A stretch of 64,000 bases of DNA from Reyranella sp. (GCA_021732285.1 JAKFVH010000247.1:19791-83790); one strand, 5' to 3'; counted from the stretch's first letter, positions 32,729-41,686 are shown. Notes: generated by a model not told the origin, from the sequence alone. Translations and numbers: made by a program.

Positions 32729-33583
32729 TCAGCTGCCCAGTTGCCGCTTGAGCTCGCTCCAGCGATCGATGATCGGCATCAGCTTGTCTTCCTTCTCGGC
32801 CGGCAGGGTGAAGGTGACGCGATCGACGCCGATCTCCTGGCAGAACTTCAGCTGATCGATCACCTCGGGCACGCGGAAGATGGTTATAGGCAGGCTGGCG
32901 GGATCGCGGCCGGCCTCCTTGGCCATGACGCGGAACTTGTCGATGACCACGCCGACACCGTCCTTGGCGAGCCGGTCGGCGCGCGGGATCCAGCCGTTGC
33001 CGTAGCGGATGGCGCGGCGCGCCGCATAGGGGAAGGCGCCGCCGACGATGATCGGCGGATACGGCTTCTGGAAGGGCTTTGGCCACTGCTTCATCTTGTC
33101 GAAGTTCACGAACTCGCCGTGGTACTCGGGCTCCTCCTCGGTCCAGATCGCCTGCATTGCCTCCATGCGCTCGCGCGCGAGCTTGTGGCGGCTCTCGAAG
33201 GCGGTGCCGTGGTTCTCGATCTCGTCCTGGTTCCAGCCGTTGCCGACGCCGAACAGGAAGCGGCCCTGGGAGAGCTGGTCGATCGTCGACACGAGCTTGG
33301 CGGTGACGATGGGATCGCGCTGCGTCAGGAGGGCGATGCCGGTGCCGACCTTCAGTTTCGTGGTCACGGTGGCCGCGGTGTTCAGCACCAGGAACGGGTC
33401 CATGATGTCGTAGTAGGGGCGGATCAATGGACCGCCAGCCGGATAGGGCGTTTTGCGTGACGAGGGGATGTGCGTGTGTTCGGGCACCCAGAGCGATTCG
33501 AAGCCGCGCTCCTCCAGGAGCCGCGCCAGCGGCGCGGGCTGCATGGAGTCCGCGGTGAAGAACATCACGGCACCAAGTTTCAT
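32729..33583 (-). CDS. LLM class oxidoreductase, TIGR03619-like (LLM 3)
   Basis: The 284-residue protein starts 'MKLGAVMFFTADSMQPAPLA' and contains 'RGFESLWVPEHTHIPSSRKT', 'LSQGRFLFGVGNGWNQDEIE' and 'PPIIVGGAFPYAARRAIRYG'. The PEHTHIP motif and short length fit the TIGR03619 group, many members of which are predicted to bind F420. It is strikingly similar to LLM 13 at 59.5 kb. It is divergent from the small gene at 33643 with 59 bases between starts. The gene is first in a two-gene leftward operon with LLM 2. Confidence 0.88.
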   Translation of the reverse strand: MKLGAVMFFTADSMQPAPLARLLEERGFESLWVPEHTHIPSSRKTPYPAGGPLIRPYYDIMDPFLVLNTAATVTTKLKVGTGIALLTQRDPIVTAKLVSTIDQLSQGRFLFGVGNGWNQDEIENHGTAFESRHKLARERMEAMQAIWTEEEPEYHGEFVNFDKMKQWPKPFQKPYPPIIVGGAFPYAARRAIRYGNGWIPRADRLAKDGVGVVIDKFRVMAKEAGRDPASLPITIFRVPEVIDQLKFCQEIGVDRVTFTLPAEKEDKLMPIIDRWSELKRQLGS

Positions 33584-33642
33584 GGTCGTTTCCCCTCGCT
33601 GGCGTTTGAAGGCTATCCTAGCTGCGCACTCGGGAGGAAAAC

Positions 33643-33993
33643 ATGCCAATCGCCGCGAAGTACCTCTTCATCGTCAGCATGGATGTGGCGAAGGAGAAAG
33701 AGGCGCTGTTCAACGAGGTCTACGACAAGGAGCACGTGCCCTTGCTCTCCAAGGTGCCGGGCGTGCGCGGCGTGACGCGCATGAAGACCGAGCCCGCCGC
33801 CTTCAACATCGCGGGCCAACGCAAGGTGCTCGATGGCGCGGGCGCGCCGACCTACATGGCGATCTACGAGCTCGACAGCCCCGACGTGCTCTTGAGCAAG
33901 GAATGGGCGGAAGCGGGCGAGAAGGGCCGCTGGCCGTCCGAGGTGCGGCCCTTCACCACCAATCGCCATCACATCGTGCGCAAGGTGATCTGA
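33643..33993 (+). CDS. Dimeric alpha/beta-barrel-like protein of unknown function
   Basis: The 116-residue protein has the pattern of small EthD- or DUF4286-like barrels: 'AAKYLFIVSMDVAKEKEALF' then 'NEVYDKEHVPLLSKVPGVRG', with a His in the exposed loop (KEHVPLL), and 'APTYMAIYELDSPDV' later. Such folds often degrade or sequester small aromatic metabolites. GGAGGA precedes the ATG. Its stop overlaps the start of the SDR gene (TGATG), indicating translational coupling. The exact family is uncertain. Confidence 0.7.
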   Translation: MPIAAKYLFIVSMDVAKEKEALFNEVYDKEHVPLLSKVPGVRGVTRMKTEPAAFNIAGQRKVLDGAGAPTYMAIYELDSPDVLLSKEWAEAGEKGRWPSEVRPFTTNRHHIVRKVI

Positions 33994-34769
33994 TGCGCTT
34001 CAAGAACAAGGTGGCGCTGATCACCGCCGGCGCCAACGGCATCGGCCGCGCCACCGCCAAGATCATGGTGGGCGAAGGCGCCACGGTGATCGTCGCCGAC
34101 AACAACCAGGGCCATCTCGACGAGGCCGTGCCGTCGCTCAAGCAGGCGGCCGGCAAGTCGGGCGGCAAGGTGCAGGGCGAGCAGGTCGATGCCCTGGACC
34201 CGCAGCAGGTCGAGAAGCTGATCGCCGGGGCCGCGAAGGATCACGGCGGCATCGACATCCTGGTCAATGCGGTGGGCGGCAGCACGGTGATCGCCAACCC
34301 GCAGGCCACGACCGAGCAATTGAGCTTCGCCGACTGGCAGAAGCTCATAGCCTTCAACCTCGACGCCACCTTCCTCTGCACCCACACGATCATTCCGGTG
34401 ATGAAGAAGAAGCGCAGCGGCAAGATCGTCAACCTGGCCTCGATCGCGGGCCGGGGCTTGAGCTTCAACAGCTCCAGCGCCTATGCCGCGGCCAAGGGCG
34501 GCATCATCGCCTTCACCCGCAAGCTCGCCTTCGAGCTCGGGCCCGACGGCATCAACGTCAATGCCATCGCCCCCTCGATCACGCTGACCGAGCGCATCCG
34601 GCCGCATTGGGACAAGCGCTCGCAGGCCTCGCAGGCCGAGGAGATCGAGCGCACGCCCTTGCGCCGTGTCGCCGAGGCGGCCGACCAGGCCAACGTGATC
34701 TGCTTCCTGGCTTCGTCCGACGCCGATTTCGTGACGGGCCTCACCATCGACGTCACGGGCGGCCTGTAA
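33993..34769 (+). CDS. Short-chain dehydrogenase/reductase
   Basis: The 258-residue classical SDR would oxidise or reduce a hydroxy/keto group with NAD(P). The nucleotide site is 'ALITAGANGIGRATA', slightly changed from the usual TGxxxGIG. The 'VNAVGGS' strand (usually NNAG), the catalytic serine region 'IVNLASIAGRG', and the YxxxK pair in 'SAYAAAKGGIIAF' are present. An acidic 'VADNN' after strand 2 favours NAD. It is coupled to the upstream small barrel protein by TGATG and is followed by a repeat element. Confidence 0.9.
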   Translation: MRFKNKVALITAGANGIGRATAKIMVGEGATVIVADNNQGHLDEAVPSLKQAAGKSGGKVQGEQVDALDPQQVEKLIAGAAKDHGGIDILVNAVGGSTVIANPQATTEQLSFADWQKLIAFNLDATFLCTHTIIPVMKKKRSGKIVNLASIAGRGLSFNSSSAYAAAKGGIIAFTRKLAFELGPDGINVNAIAPSITLTERIRPHWDKRSQASQAEEIERTPLRRVAEAADQANVICFLASSDADFVTGLTIDVTGGL

Positions 34770-34775
34770 TCTTTG

Positions 34776-34902
34776 CCTCCCCTTCGCGGAGTCCGCGAAG
34801 GGGAGGTGGCCGCGAAGCGGCCGGAGGGGTCAGGAGCATCAGTACCGGTGCTCATGACCCCTCCGGCCCTGCGGGCCACCTCCCCAGCTTCGCTGGGGAG
34901 GA
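34776..34902. repeat. Modular palindromic interspersed repeat, family A copy 4
   Basis: The copy lies between the SDR and the beta-hydroxyacid dehydrogenase genes. Stems are CCTCCCCTTCGCGGA/TCCGCGAAGGGGAGG, GGCCGC/GCGGCC, GGAGGGGTCAGGAGC facing GCTCATGACCCCTCC (one mismatch), GGCCCTGCGGGCC, and CCTCCCCAGCTTCGCTGGGGAGG. The inner modules differ from the other copies while stem pairing is preserved. Confidence 0.85.
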
Positions 34903-34927
34903 AGTGCAAGAAGCAAGGGAGAGAAGC

Positions 34928-35827
34928 ATGGCCGGCAAGGTCGGATTCATCGGGCTCGGTGCCATGGGCGGGCCGATGGCCCTCAATCTCGCGAAGGCCG
35001 GCCACAAGCTGGTGGTGCACGACATCGACCAGAGCAAGACCGCGGCGGTGCGCGCCCAGGGCGCCGAGCTCGCGGGCAACGCCGAGGCGGTGGCGGCAGC
35101 GGTCGAGCGCACGATCCTGATCGTCGAGACCACCGATCAGGCCAAGGAGGTGATCGCGGGCGAGCGCGGCATCATCAAGGGCGCCAAGCCCGGCCACATC
35201 GTGGTCTGCATGTCGACCATCGATCCTTTCGCCGCGCGCGAGCTTGCGGACCACCTCAAGGCCAAGGGCATCGCCATGGTCGACGCGCCGGTCAGCGGCG
35301 GCACGGGCCGCGCGCAGTCGGGCGAGCTGTCGGTGATCGTGGGTGGCGACAAGGAGGTCGTCGCCAAGTGCGAGGACCTGTTCAAGGCGATGGGCAACCG
35401 CACCTTCCATGTCGGGCCGCTGGGCAACGGGCTCGCCATGAAGCTGGTCAACAACATGCTGGTGCAGGTCAACACCGTGGCGGTGGCCGAGGCGCTGGTG
35501 CTGGGCGTCAAGGCGGGCCTCGATCCGCAGCAGATCTACGATGTCGTGCGCGTCTCGACCGGCGCCAGTGCCGCCTGGGAGCTGCGCGTGCCGCGCATCC
35601 TAAAAGGCGACTACGAGCCCGGCGGCACGGTCGACATCTCCTACAAGGACCAGGAACTCGAGACCGCCTTCGCCAAGCGGCTGGGCGTGCCCGTGCTGCT
35701 CGCGAACGTCACGCAGCAGGTCTACCAGATGGCGCGCGCGCAAGGCCTCAACAAGCAGGACGGCTCGGCGGTCGTGAAGATCTTCGAGCAGATGGCCGGC
35801 GTGACGGTGAAGGGGGCAACCAAATGA
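34928..35827 (+). CDS. NAD(P)-dependent beta-hydroxyacid dehydrogenase (3-hydroxyisobutyrate dehydrogenase family)
   Basis: The 299-residue protein has the family's Rossmann start 'VGFIGLGAMGGPMALNLAKA', the substrate-binding stretch 'DAPVSGGTGRAQSGELSVIV', and the catalytic lysine in 'LGNGLAMKLVNNMLVQ'. Candidate reactions include oxidation of tartronate semialdehyde- or hydroxyisobutyrate-like compounds. I chose the ATG at 34928, where the fold begins. Its stop overlaps the hydrolase start as ATGA. It is the first gene of a three-gene run ending with the amidohydrolase. Confidence 0.9.
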   Translation: MAGKVGFIGLGAMGGPMALNLAKAGHKLVVHDIDQSKTAAVRAQGAELAGNAEAVAAAVERTILIVETTDQAKEVIAGERGIIKGAKPGHIVVCMSTIDPFAARELADHLKAKGIAMVDAPVSGGTGRAQSGELSVIVGGDKEVVAKCEDLFKAMGNRTFHVGPLGNGLAMKLVNNMLVQVNTVAVAEALVLGVKAGLDPQQIYDVVRVSTGASAAWELRVPRILKGDYEPGGTVDISYKDQELETAFAKRLGVPVLLANVTQQVYQMARAQGLNKQDGSAVVKIFEQMAGVTVKGATK

Positions 35828-36513
35828 CCACGTTCGTACTGATCCACGGCGCCTACCAGGGCGGCTGGATTTGGAAACCGACCGTCGAGCAGCTTCTAGC
35901 CAAGGGCCATCGCGTGTTCGCGCCGACGCTCGACGGCTGCGCCGAACGCAAAGGCCAGGTGCGCGCCGGCATCACCACCGAGAGTCATGCCGAGGAGATC
36001 GCGAACTTCCTGTTCTACGAGGACCTGAAGGATGTCGTGCTGGCCGGCACCAGCACCGGCGGCATGGTGATGGCGCGCGCGGCCGAGCTCGCCCGCGAGC
36101 GCGTGGCGCGTGTGGTGTTCGCCGACGCGCTGGCGCTTTTAGACGGCGAGGCGCTGCCCGACATCGTCAAGCGCCCCACCGCGGTCAACACCGAGCTGAC
36201 CAGCGGGCCGTCGCGGCAGGATTTCGAGAACCGCCTGTTCAAGGATCTCGAACCGGCAATGCGCGCCTGGGCGATCGAGCGCTGCACCATGCATCCCATC
36301 GCCACCATGACCCAGCCGGTGAAACTCGACCGCTTCTGGGGCCAGTCATGGAACGCCTCGGTGATCTGGTGCAAGCAGAGCACCAATCCGCCGGTCGCCC
36401 ATCAGCGCCGGTGCTGCGAGACGCTGAAGGGCCGCTGGCACGAGCTCGACACCGGCCACTATCCGATGCTGAGCGAACCTGCAGCCCTCGCGCGCCTGAT
36501 CGCGGAAGGCTGA
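35824..36513 (+). CDS. Alpha/beta hydrolase
   Basis: The 229-residue enzyme resembles small esterase or hydroxynitrile-lyase-like hydrolases ('MTTFVLIHGAYQGGWIWKPT'). The nucleophile is Ser77 in Gly-Thr-Ser-Thr-Gly, and the catalytic histidine is in 'HELDTGHYPML'. The oxyanion region is HGAYQGGW. The cap domain is short. It overlaps the preceding dehydrogenase by 4 bases and is 5 bases from the amidohydrolase, so the three are one transcript. The substrate is unknown. Confidence 0.87.
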   Translation: MTTFVLIHGAYQGGWIWKPTVEQLLAKGHRVFAPTLDGCAERKGQVRAGITTESHAEEIANFLFYEDLKDVVLAGTSTGGMVMARAAELARERVARVVFADALALLDGEALPDIVKRPTAVNTELTSGPSRQDFENRLFKDLEPAMRAWAIERCTMHPIATMTQPVKLDRFWGQSWNASVIWCKQSTNPPVAHQRRCCETLKGRWHELDTGHYPMLSEPAALARLIAEG

Positions 36514-36518
36514 CGGCC

Positions 36519-37616
36519 ATGGCGAAGGAGACCACTTCTAGCCTCGGCTCGATGTTCCAGAGCGGCGCGCGCAACCGCGATGAGCCGACGCGCTTTGGCC
36601 GCATCTTCAAGCCCGACGAGGCCTGGCACGCCAAGGCGCCGGCCGAGCCGATCCTCGAGCCCGAGCTCGCGATCGTCGACACCCACCATCACCTGTGGGA
36701 CTTCGGGCGCTTTCGCTATCTTTTGGACGAGCTGCTGTCCGACCTGAACAGCGGGCACAACATCGTCGCCACCGTGTTCGAGGAATGCCGCTCGATGTAC
36801 CGCGCGCACGGGCCGGAGGAGATGAAACCGGTGGGCGAGGTCGAGTTCGTGGCCGGCATCGCCGCCATGAGCGACAGTGGCACGTACGGGCCGGCGCGCA
36901 TCTGCCGCGGCATCGTAGGCTACGCCGATCTCGCCCTGGGCGATCACGTCGCCGCCGTGCTCGAAGCCGAGATCGCGGCCGGCGGCGGGCGCTTCCGCGG
37001 CATCCGCTATTCCGGCGGCTGGGACGCCGATCCCATCATCGGCAACAGCCACGGCGTGTCGGGACCCGGCGAGTATCTCCGCCCGGAAGTCCGCAGCGGC
37101 ATGAAGCAGCTCGAGCGGCTCGGGCTGGTGCTCGATGCCTGGGTGTTCCATCCCCAGCTCGGCGAGGTCGTCGATCTCGCGCGCGCCTTTCCCAACGCCA
37201 GCATCGTCATGTGTCACATGGGCGGGCCGTTGGGCTACGGCCCGTACGCCGGCAAGAAGGACGAGGTCTTCGCCAACTGGAAGGCATCGATGACCGAGCT
37301 CGCCAAGTGTCCCAACGTGTCGGTGAAGCTCGGCGGCGTGACGATGCGGCTCGCCGCCTACGACTACGGCAAGTTGCCGGCGCCGCCATCGTCCGAGGCG
37401 CTCGCCGGCTACTGGGGGCCTTACGTGAAGACCTGCATCGACCTGTTCGGTCCCGACCGCTGCATGGTCGAGAGCAATTATCCGGTCGAGAAGATGGGCA
37501 TCGGCATGCCGGCGCTGTGGAACATGTTCAAGCGCCTGACGGCCGGCGCGTCGGCCGCCGAGAAGAAGGCGATCTTCAGCGGCACGGCGAACCGGGTGTA
37601 TCGGTTGGACCTCTGA
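36519..37616 (+). CDS. Amidohydrolase-2 family metal-dependent hydrolase
   Basis: The 365-residue TIM-barrel hydrolase has the HxH metal motif at His56 and His58 in 'AIVDTHHHLWDF', followed by 'GRFRGIRYSGGWDADP', a histidine in 'IVMCHMGGPLG', and the final aspartate/glutamate region 'DRCMVESNYPVEKMG'. Members of this group (COG3618) open lactones or decarboxylate aromatic acids. The first 45 residues are an extension before the barrel. The gene ends the dehydrogenase-hydrolase-amidohydrolase run and is followed by family A copy 5. Confidence 0.9.
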   Translation: MAKETTSSLGSMFQSGARNRDEPTRFGRIFKPDEAWHAKAPAEPILEPELAIVDTHHHLWDFGRFRYLLDELLSDLNSGHNIVATVFEECRSMYRAHGPEEMKPVGEVEFVAGIAAMSDSGTYGPARICRGIVGYADLALGDHVAAVLEAEIAAGGGRFRGIRYSGGWDADPIIGNSHGVSGPGEYLRPEVRSGMKQLERLGLVLDAWVFHPQLGEVVDLARAFPNASIVMCHMGGPLGYGPYAGKKDEVFANWKASMTELAKCPNVSVKLGGVTMRLAAYDYGKLPAPPSSEALAGYWGPYVKTCIDLFGPDRCMVESNYPVEKMGIGMPALWNMFKRLTAGASAAEKKAIFSGTANRVYRLDL

Positions 37617-37618
37617 CT

Positions 37619-37752
37619 TCCTCCCCTTCGCGGATACCGCGAAGGGGAGGTGTCGCCGTCATACGGCGACGGAGGGGTCATGAGCATCGGCACTGTCGCT
37701 CATGACCCCTCCGCCCGCTACGCGGGCACCTCCCCAGCTTCGCTGGGGAGGA
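37619..37752. repeat. Modular palindromic interspersed repeat, family A copy 5
   Basis: This copy separates the convergent amidohydrolase and LLM 4 genes. Stems are CCTCCCCTTCGCGGTATCC-type/GCGAAGGGGAGG (loop ATACC), GCCGTCATACGGC, GGAGGGGTCATGAGC facing GCTCATGACCCCTCC, GCCCGCTACGCGGGC, and CCTCCCCAGCTTCGCTGGGGAGG. It is the most regular copy, with every stem intact. Confidence 0.87.
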
Positions 37753-37756
37753 AGAG

Positions 37757-38626
37757 TTAGGCCGCCAGCTTCACGACGGTCTCGATCTCGGGCAGGCGCT
37801 GGTCGACCTTCTCGGGCCGCTGGCTGCCCAGGTTCACGATCAGGCGATGCACGCCCAGCGCCGCGTATTGCTTGACGTGATCCGGTGCCATGTTCATCGG
37901 CGGCGTGATGATGATCTCGTACTTCGAATCGCGCTTGCGCCCTGCCTTGGCGAAGGCGGCGTCGAGCTTGTCGAGCATCTGCTTGGCGCGCGTCGGATCG
38001 AGGTTGAAGCCGTACCATCCGGCGCCGAACTTCACGGCGCGGGCGAAGGCTGCATCGGCATAGCCGCCGACGATGATCGGCACGTGCGGCTTCTGGATCG
38101 GCTTGGGATCCATGCGCATGGTCTCGAACTTCACCCACTTGCCGGAGAAGTCGACCACCGGCTCGGTCCACAGCCGGCGCATCACTTCGAGGAATTCATC
38201 GCAACGCTTGCCGCGATCCTCCCAGCGATAGCCACAAGCCTCGACCTCTTCCTTGTTCCAGCCGACGCCGATGCCGAAGTCGATGCGCCCGTCGCTGAGC
38301 CAGTCGAGCGTGCACATCTCCTTGGCCGTGTAGATCGGATTGCGCTGCGGGACGAGCGCCACGCCCGTACCGAGCCTGAGCTTGGAGGTCGCGGCGGCCA
38401 GAAAGCCCAAGGTCGCAGTCACGTCGAGCATGCCGCCGCCCTCGGGCACGGGAATGCGGCCGTCCTTGGAGCCGGGATAGCCGTAGGTGTTCTTGTCGAA
38501 CAGCGCCACGTGCTCGCCCATCCAGATCGATTCCAGGCCAGCGTTCTCGGCGCGCCGGCCGAAGTCCTTGATCATCTTGGGCGTCGCCTGGGGCGACATG
38601 AACGTCGCGAAGACTCCGACTTTCAT
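37757..38626 (-). CDS. LLM class oxidoreductase, TIGR03619-like (LLM 4)
   Basis: The 289-residue protein starts 'MKVGVFATFMSPQATPKMIK' and has 'NAGLESIWMGEHVALFDKNT', 'LSDGRIDFGIGVGWNKEEVE' and 'VPIIVGGYADAAFARAVKFG'. The short barrel and IGVGWNKEE loop match predicted F420-dependent members. It is the second gene of a leftward pair with LLM 5, 12 bases apart, with a stop just beside repeat copy 5. Confidence 0.88.
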   Translation of the reverse strand: MKVGVFATFMSPQATPKMIKDFGRRAENAGLESIWMGEHVALFDKNTYGYPGSKDGRIPVPEGGGMLDVTATLGFLAAATSKLRLGTGVALVPQRNPIYTAKEMCTLDWLSDGRIDFGIGVGWNKEEVEACGYRWEDRGKRCDEFLEVMRRLWTEPVVDFSGKWVKFETMRMDPKPIQKPHVPIIVGGYADAAFARAVKFGAGWYGFNLDPTRAKQMLDKLDAAFAKAGRKRDSKYEIIITPPMNMAPDHVKQYAALGVHRLIVNLGSQRPEKVDQRLPEIETVVKLAA

Positions 38627-38638
38627 GATGCTGCTCCT

Positions 38639-39676
38639 TCAGTTGAGGCGCGCGGCCTGCGCCATGACCTCGATGGCCTCGGGCTGGCGCGACCGCACGC
38701 TGATCGTGTCGGCGCCGCAATCCTCCCAGGCGCGATAGCGCTCGCGGATGCGCGCCGCCGGCCCGACAAGGGATTTCATGTCGACCCATTCGTCGGGCAC
38801 CGCGGCGATCGCCTCGTCCTTGCGATGCGCCAGGTAAAGTTCCTGGATGCGCTTGGCGGCGTCACCGAAACCGCGGCGCACCATGATGTCGTTGTGGAAG
38901 TTTTTATCTTTGTGGCCCATGCCACCGACGTAAAGCGCCACTTCCGGCTTCAGTTTGGCCAGCGCGGCTTTCACGTCGTTCTCGACCTCGACGTGAACCG
39001 AGGCGGTGATGGCGAAGTCCTTCATGCTCTTGCCGTTGCCGGCGCGCCTAAAACCTTCCTCCAGCCACGGCCGGTATTCCTCCATGGCGCCCGGCATGAA
39101 TCCCATGGGCAGCCAGCCGTCGGCGATCTCGGCAGTGAGCTTGACCGTCGATTCGTTGCCGGTGGCGAGATAGATCGGGATGTCGGGGTTCATGTGCAGG
39201 ATCGACTTCAAAGGTTTGCCGATCCCCAGCGCGCCCGGCCCGGTGTAGGGCAGGGTGTACTCCTTGCCGTCGTGGGTGACTGGGCCCTCGCGCCTAAAAA
39301 TCTTGCGCATGATCGCGACGTAATCCTTCATCCGGTAGTAGGGCTTGCCCCACGGCTCCCCGTACCAGCCTTCGACGATCTGCGGGCCTGATACGCCGAG
39401 CCCGGCGATGAAGCGCCCGCCGCCCGCCATGGCATCGACTGTAGCGGCCGACATCGCGGCGTTGGCCGGCGTGCGCGCGGCGAGCTGCATGATGCCGGTG
39501 CCGAGTTTTATGCGCTTGGTGAGGGCCGCGAGATAGGCGAGCGGCGTCACGGCATCCGAGCCGTAGGCCTCGGCCGTCCACACCGAATCGTAGCCTAGCT
39601 CCTCGGCGCGCTGGACCAGCTTGACCGGGATGTCGAGATGCGCGCGCGAATAGCCGATCGACAGGCCCAATTTCAT
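38639..39676 (-). CDS. LLM class F420-dependent oxidoreductase-like protein (LLM 5)
   Basis: The 345-residue protein starts 'MKLGLSIGYSRAHLDIPVKL' and contains 'ELGYDSVWTAEAYGSDAVTP', 'GGGRFIAGLGVSGPQIVEGW' and 'NPDIPIYLATGNESTVKLTA'. The TAEAYGSDAVTPL motif is that of the Rv3520c-like TIGR03559 group, considered F420-dependent in mycobacteria. It is divergent from LLM 6 with 61 bases between the two starts, a likely shared promoter region. Confidence 0.88.
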   Translation of the reverse strand: MKLGLSIGYSRAHLDIPVKLVQRAEELGYDSVWTAEAYGSDAVTPLAYLAALTKRIKLGTGIMQLAARTPANAAMSAATVDAMAGGGRFIAGLGVSGPQIVEGWYGEPWGKPYYRMKDYVAIMRKIFRREGPVTHDGKEYTLPYTGPGALGIGKPLKSILHMNPDIPIYLATGNESTVKLTAEIADGWLPMGFMPGAMEEYRPWLEEGFRRAGNGKSMKDFAITASVHVEVENDVKAALAKLKPEVALYVGGMGHKDKNFHNDIMVRRGFGDAAKRIQELYLAHRKDEAIAAVPDEWVDMKSLVGPAARIRERYRAWEDCGADTISVRSRQPEAIEVMAQAARLN

Positions 39677-39737
39677 TGCCGTTTCCTCCGCTTCCCGCGC
39701 AAACTATACCAACAACGCTTCAGCCAGAGGAAACGCG

Positions 39738-40688
39738 ATGCCTAAAATGGGTTACCTGCTGCCGACGCGCGAGCGGGTCATGGAAGGACGCGACGAGACC
39801 GGCTCGCTGCTGGCGCTGGCCGAGAAAGCCGAAGGCCTGGGCTACGATTCGCTGTGGGTCGGCGATTCGCTGCTGGCGCGGCCGCGCCACGATCCGCTGA
39901 CCTTGCTGGCCGCCGTCGCCGCACGCACCCGGAAGCCCGAGCTCGGCACCGCCGTGCTGCTGCCTGCTCTGCGAAATCCCGTCGTGCTGGCCCAGCAGGT
40001 GGCCACGCTCGATCGCATCGCCGAGGGTCGCGTGATCCTGGGCGTCGGCATCGCGGCTGACGTACCCAACATACGTGCCGAGTTCACGGCGGCGAGCGTG
40101 CCGTTCGACAAGCGCGTCGGCCGCCTGGTCGAGGGCATGGCGCTCTGCCGGGCGCTGTGGACCGGCAAGCCCGTCACCTGGCCGAAGCCGGGATCGCAAG
40201 GGCGCTGGAAGGTCGACGCGAGCGTGCTCGGCCCGACGCCGCATCGTCCCGGCGGGCCGCCGATCTGGGTCGCGGGCGCGGTCAAGGCGTCGCGCGAACG
40301 CGTCGGCAAGTTTTTCGACGGCTGGTTCCCCAACAGCCCGCTCGCCGAGGACTATGCGCCGGAATGGGCCGAGGTGGTCGCAGCGGCGAAGGCCGCCGGC
40401 CGCGATCCGTCCAAACTGACGGCGGCGATGTACTGCACGCTGTCGATTGACGACGACGTCCAGCGCGCCGACGACAAGCTCAACGCCTATCTGAAGGAAT
40501 ACTATGGCGTCGATCCCCTGGAGACGCGCAAGCGCCAGAAGAGTTTTGCTGGCCCCGCCGCCGAAGCGGCAGCCTGGCTGAAATCCTACGTCGATGCCGG
40601 CGCCACGCATCTGGTGCTGCGCTTTGCCGGCGACCACGACCGGCACCTCGAGACGGCGGCGCGCATCCGCCGGGATCTCGGCTGGTGA
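39738..40688 (+). CDS. LLM class flavin-dependent oxidoreductase (LLM 6)
   Basis: The 316-residue protein starts 'MPKMGYLLPTRERVMEGRDE' and has 'AEGLGYDSLWVGDSLLARPR', 'IAEGRVILGVGIAADVPNIR' and 'GPPIWVAGAVKASRERVGKF'. It lacks the usual HxxGW-type loop after the GVG motif, having AADVPNIRAEF instead. It is followed 4 bases later by LLM 7. GAGGAAA precedes the ATG. Confidence 0.87.
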   Translation: MPKMGYLLPTRERVMEGRDETGSLLALAEKAEGLGYDSLWVGDSLLARPRHDPLTLLAAVAARTRKPELGTAVLLPALRNPVVLAQQVATLDRIAEGRVILGVGIAADVPNIRAEFTAASVPFDKRVGRLVEGMALCRALWTGKPVTWPKPGSQGRWKVDASVLGPTPHRPGGPPIWVAGAVKASRERVGKFFDGWFPNSPLAEDYAPEWAEVVAAAKAAGRDPSKLTAAMYCTLSIDDDVQRADDKLNAYLKEYYGVDPLETRKRQKSFAGPAAEAAAWLKSYVDAGATHLVLRFAGDHDRHLETAARIRRDLGW

Positions 40689-40692
40689 CGCC

Positions 40693-41574
40693 ATGAAGTT
40701 CGCCCTGCACTTCGGCAACAACACCTTTCCTGACTTTGCCGGCGCCGCCCGGCTGGCGCGGTTGGCCGAAGCCGCGGGCTTCGATTCGGTGTTGGCGGTC
40801 GATCATGTCGTCTTTCCCGACAACTACAGCTCGACCTACCCCTACTCGGCGACCGGCCGCCTGCCGGTCGGCCGCGGCGGCGCCTTTCCCGATCCCCTGA
40901 TCTGGATCGCCTACGCCGCCGCCGTGACGACGCGGCTGCGCTTCCTGACCGGCGTCGTCATCCTGCCGCAGCGCGACCCGCTGGTGCTGGCCAAGCAGGT
41001 CGCCACCCTCGACTACATGAGCGGCGGCCGGTTCGAGCTCGGCATCGGCGTCGGCTGGCTGAAGGAGGAGTTCCAGGCCCTGGGCGTGCCCTTCGAGCGG
41101 CGCGGCCGGCGGGCCGACGAGTACCTTGCCGCCATGAAGGCGCTGTGGGCCGCGGACGGTGCAACTTTCTCGGGCGAGTTCGTCAGTTTCAAGGAAGTGA
41201 GCTGCAACCCCAAGCCGGTCGGCCGTGTGCCGATCGTCGTCGGCGGCCATTCCGAGGCGGCGGCCAAGCGCGCGGGCCGGCTGGGCGATGGGTTTTTTCC
41301 ATCGATTGGCTCCCAAGTAGATATTTTTCCTCTGTTCGACGTGGCGCGCCGCGCCGCGGCGGACGCTGGCCGCGATCCTGCAGCCATCGAGATGATTGCC
41401 GGCTGTCCCGACCTGCTGCCGAGCTCGACCGCCGAGCCGAAGGCCGCCATCGAGGAGCGCAAGCGCCGCGGCGTCGACCGCATCGTCCTGCCGGTCGGCC
41501 CGTTCATGCCGAACCTCGAGGAGAGCCTGGCGCGCTTCGGCGAGACGATCATCCGCCCCTACGCGGAGCTATGA
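40693..41574 (+). CDS. LLM class oxidoreductase, TIGR03619-like (LLM 7)
   Basis: The 293-residue protein starts 'MKFALHFGNNTFPDFAGAAR' and contains 'AAGFDSVLAVDHVVFPDNYS', 'MSGGRFELGIGVGWLKEEFQ' and 'VPIVVGGHSEAAAKRAGRLG'. The DHVV and GIGVGWLKEEF motifs are typical of TIGR03619 members predicted to use F420. I start it at the ATG at 40693, 4 bases after LLM 6. About 110 bases with no recognised feature separate it from the oxygenase gene. Confidence 0.88.
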   Translation: MKFALHFGNNTFPDFAGAARLARLAEAAGFDSVLAVDHVVFPDNYSSTYPYSATGRLPVGRGGAFPDPLIWIAYAAAVTTRLRFLTGVVILPQRDPLVLAKQVATLDYMSGGRFELGIGVGWLKEEFQALGVPFERRGRRADEYLAAMKALWAADGATFSGEFVSFKEVSCNPKPVGRVPIVVGGHSEAAAKRAGRLGDGFFPSIGSQVDIFPLFDVARRAAADAGRDPAAIEMIAGCPDLLPSSTAEPKAAIEERKRRGVDRIVLPVGPFMPNLEESLARFGETIIRPYAEL

Positions 41575-41686
41575 CGGACTTCACTCGATGTGCTCTCGCG
41601 AAAAGTTGAACTCACTGAACGCGCATAGGTGCACTGCCGAAATATGACGTGAAGTTGTGGGTGCAACTGCACACGTTCTCCCGCAC

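Noticed and set aside
5333..37752. CRISPR array from the recurring repeat
   Set aside because: The copies are kilobases apart, are palindromic chains rather than short direct repeats with spacers, and no cas gene is present.
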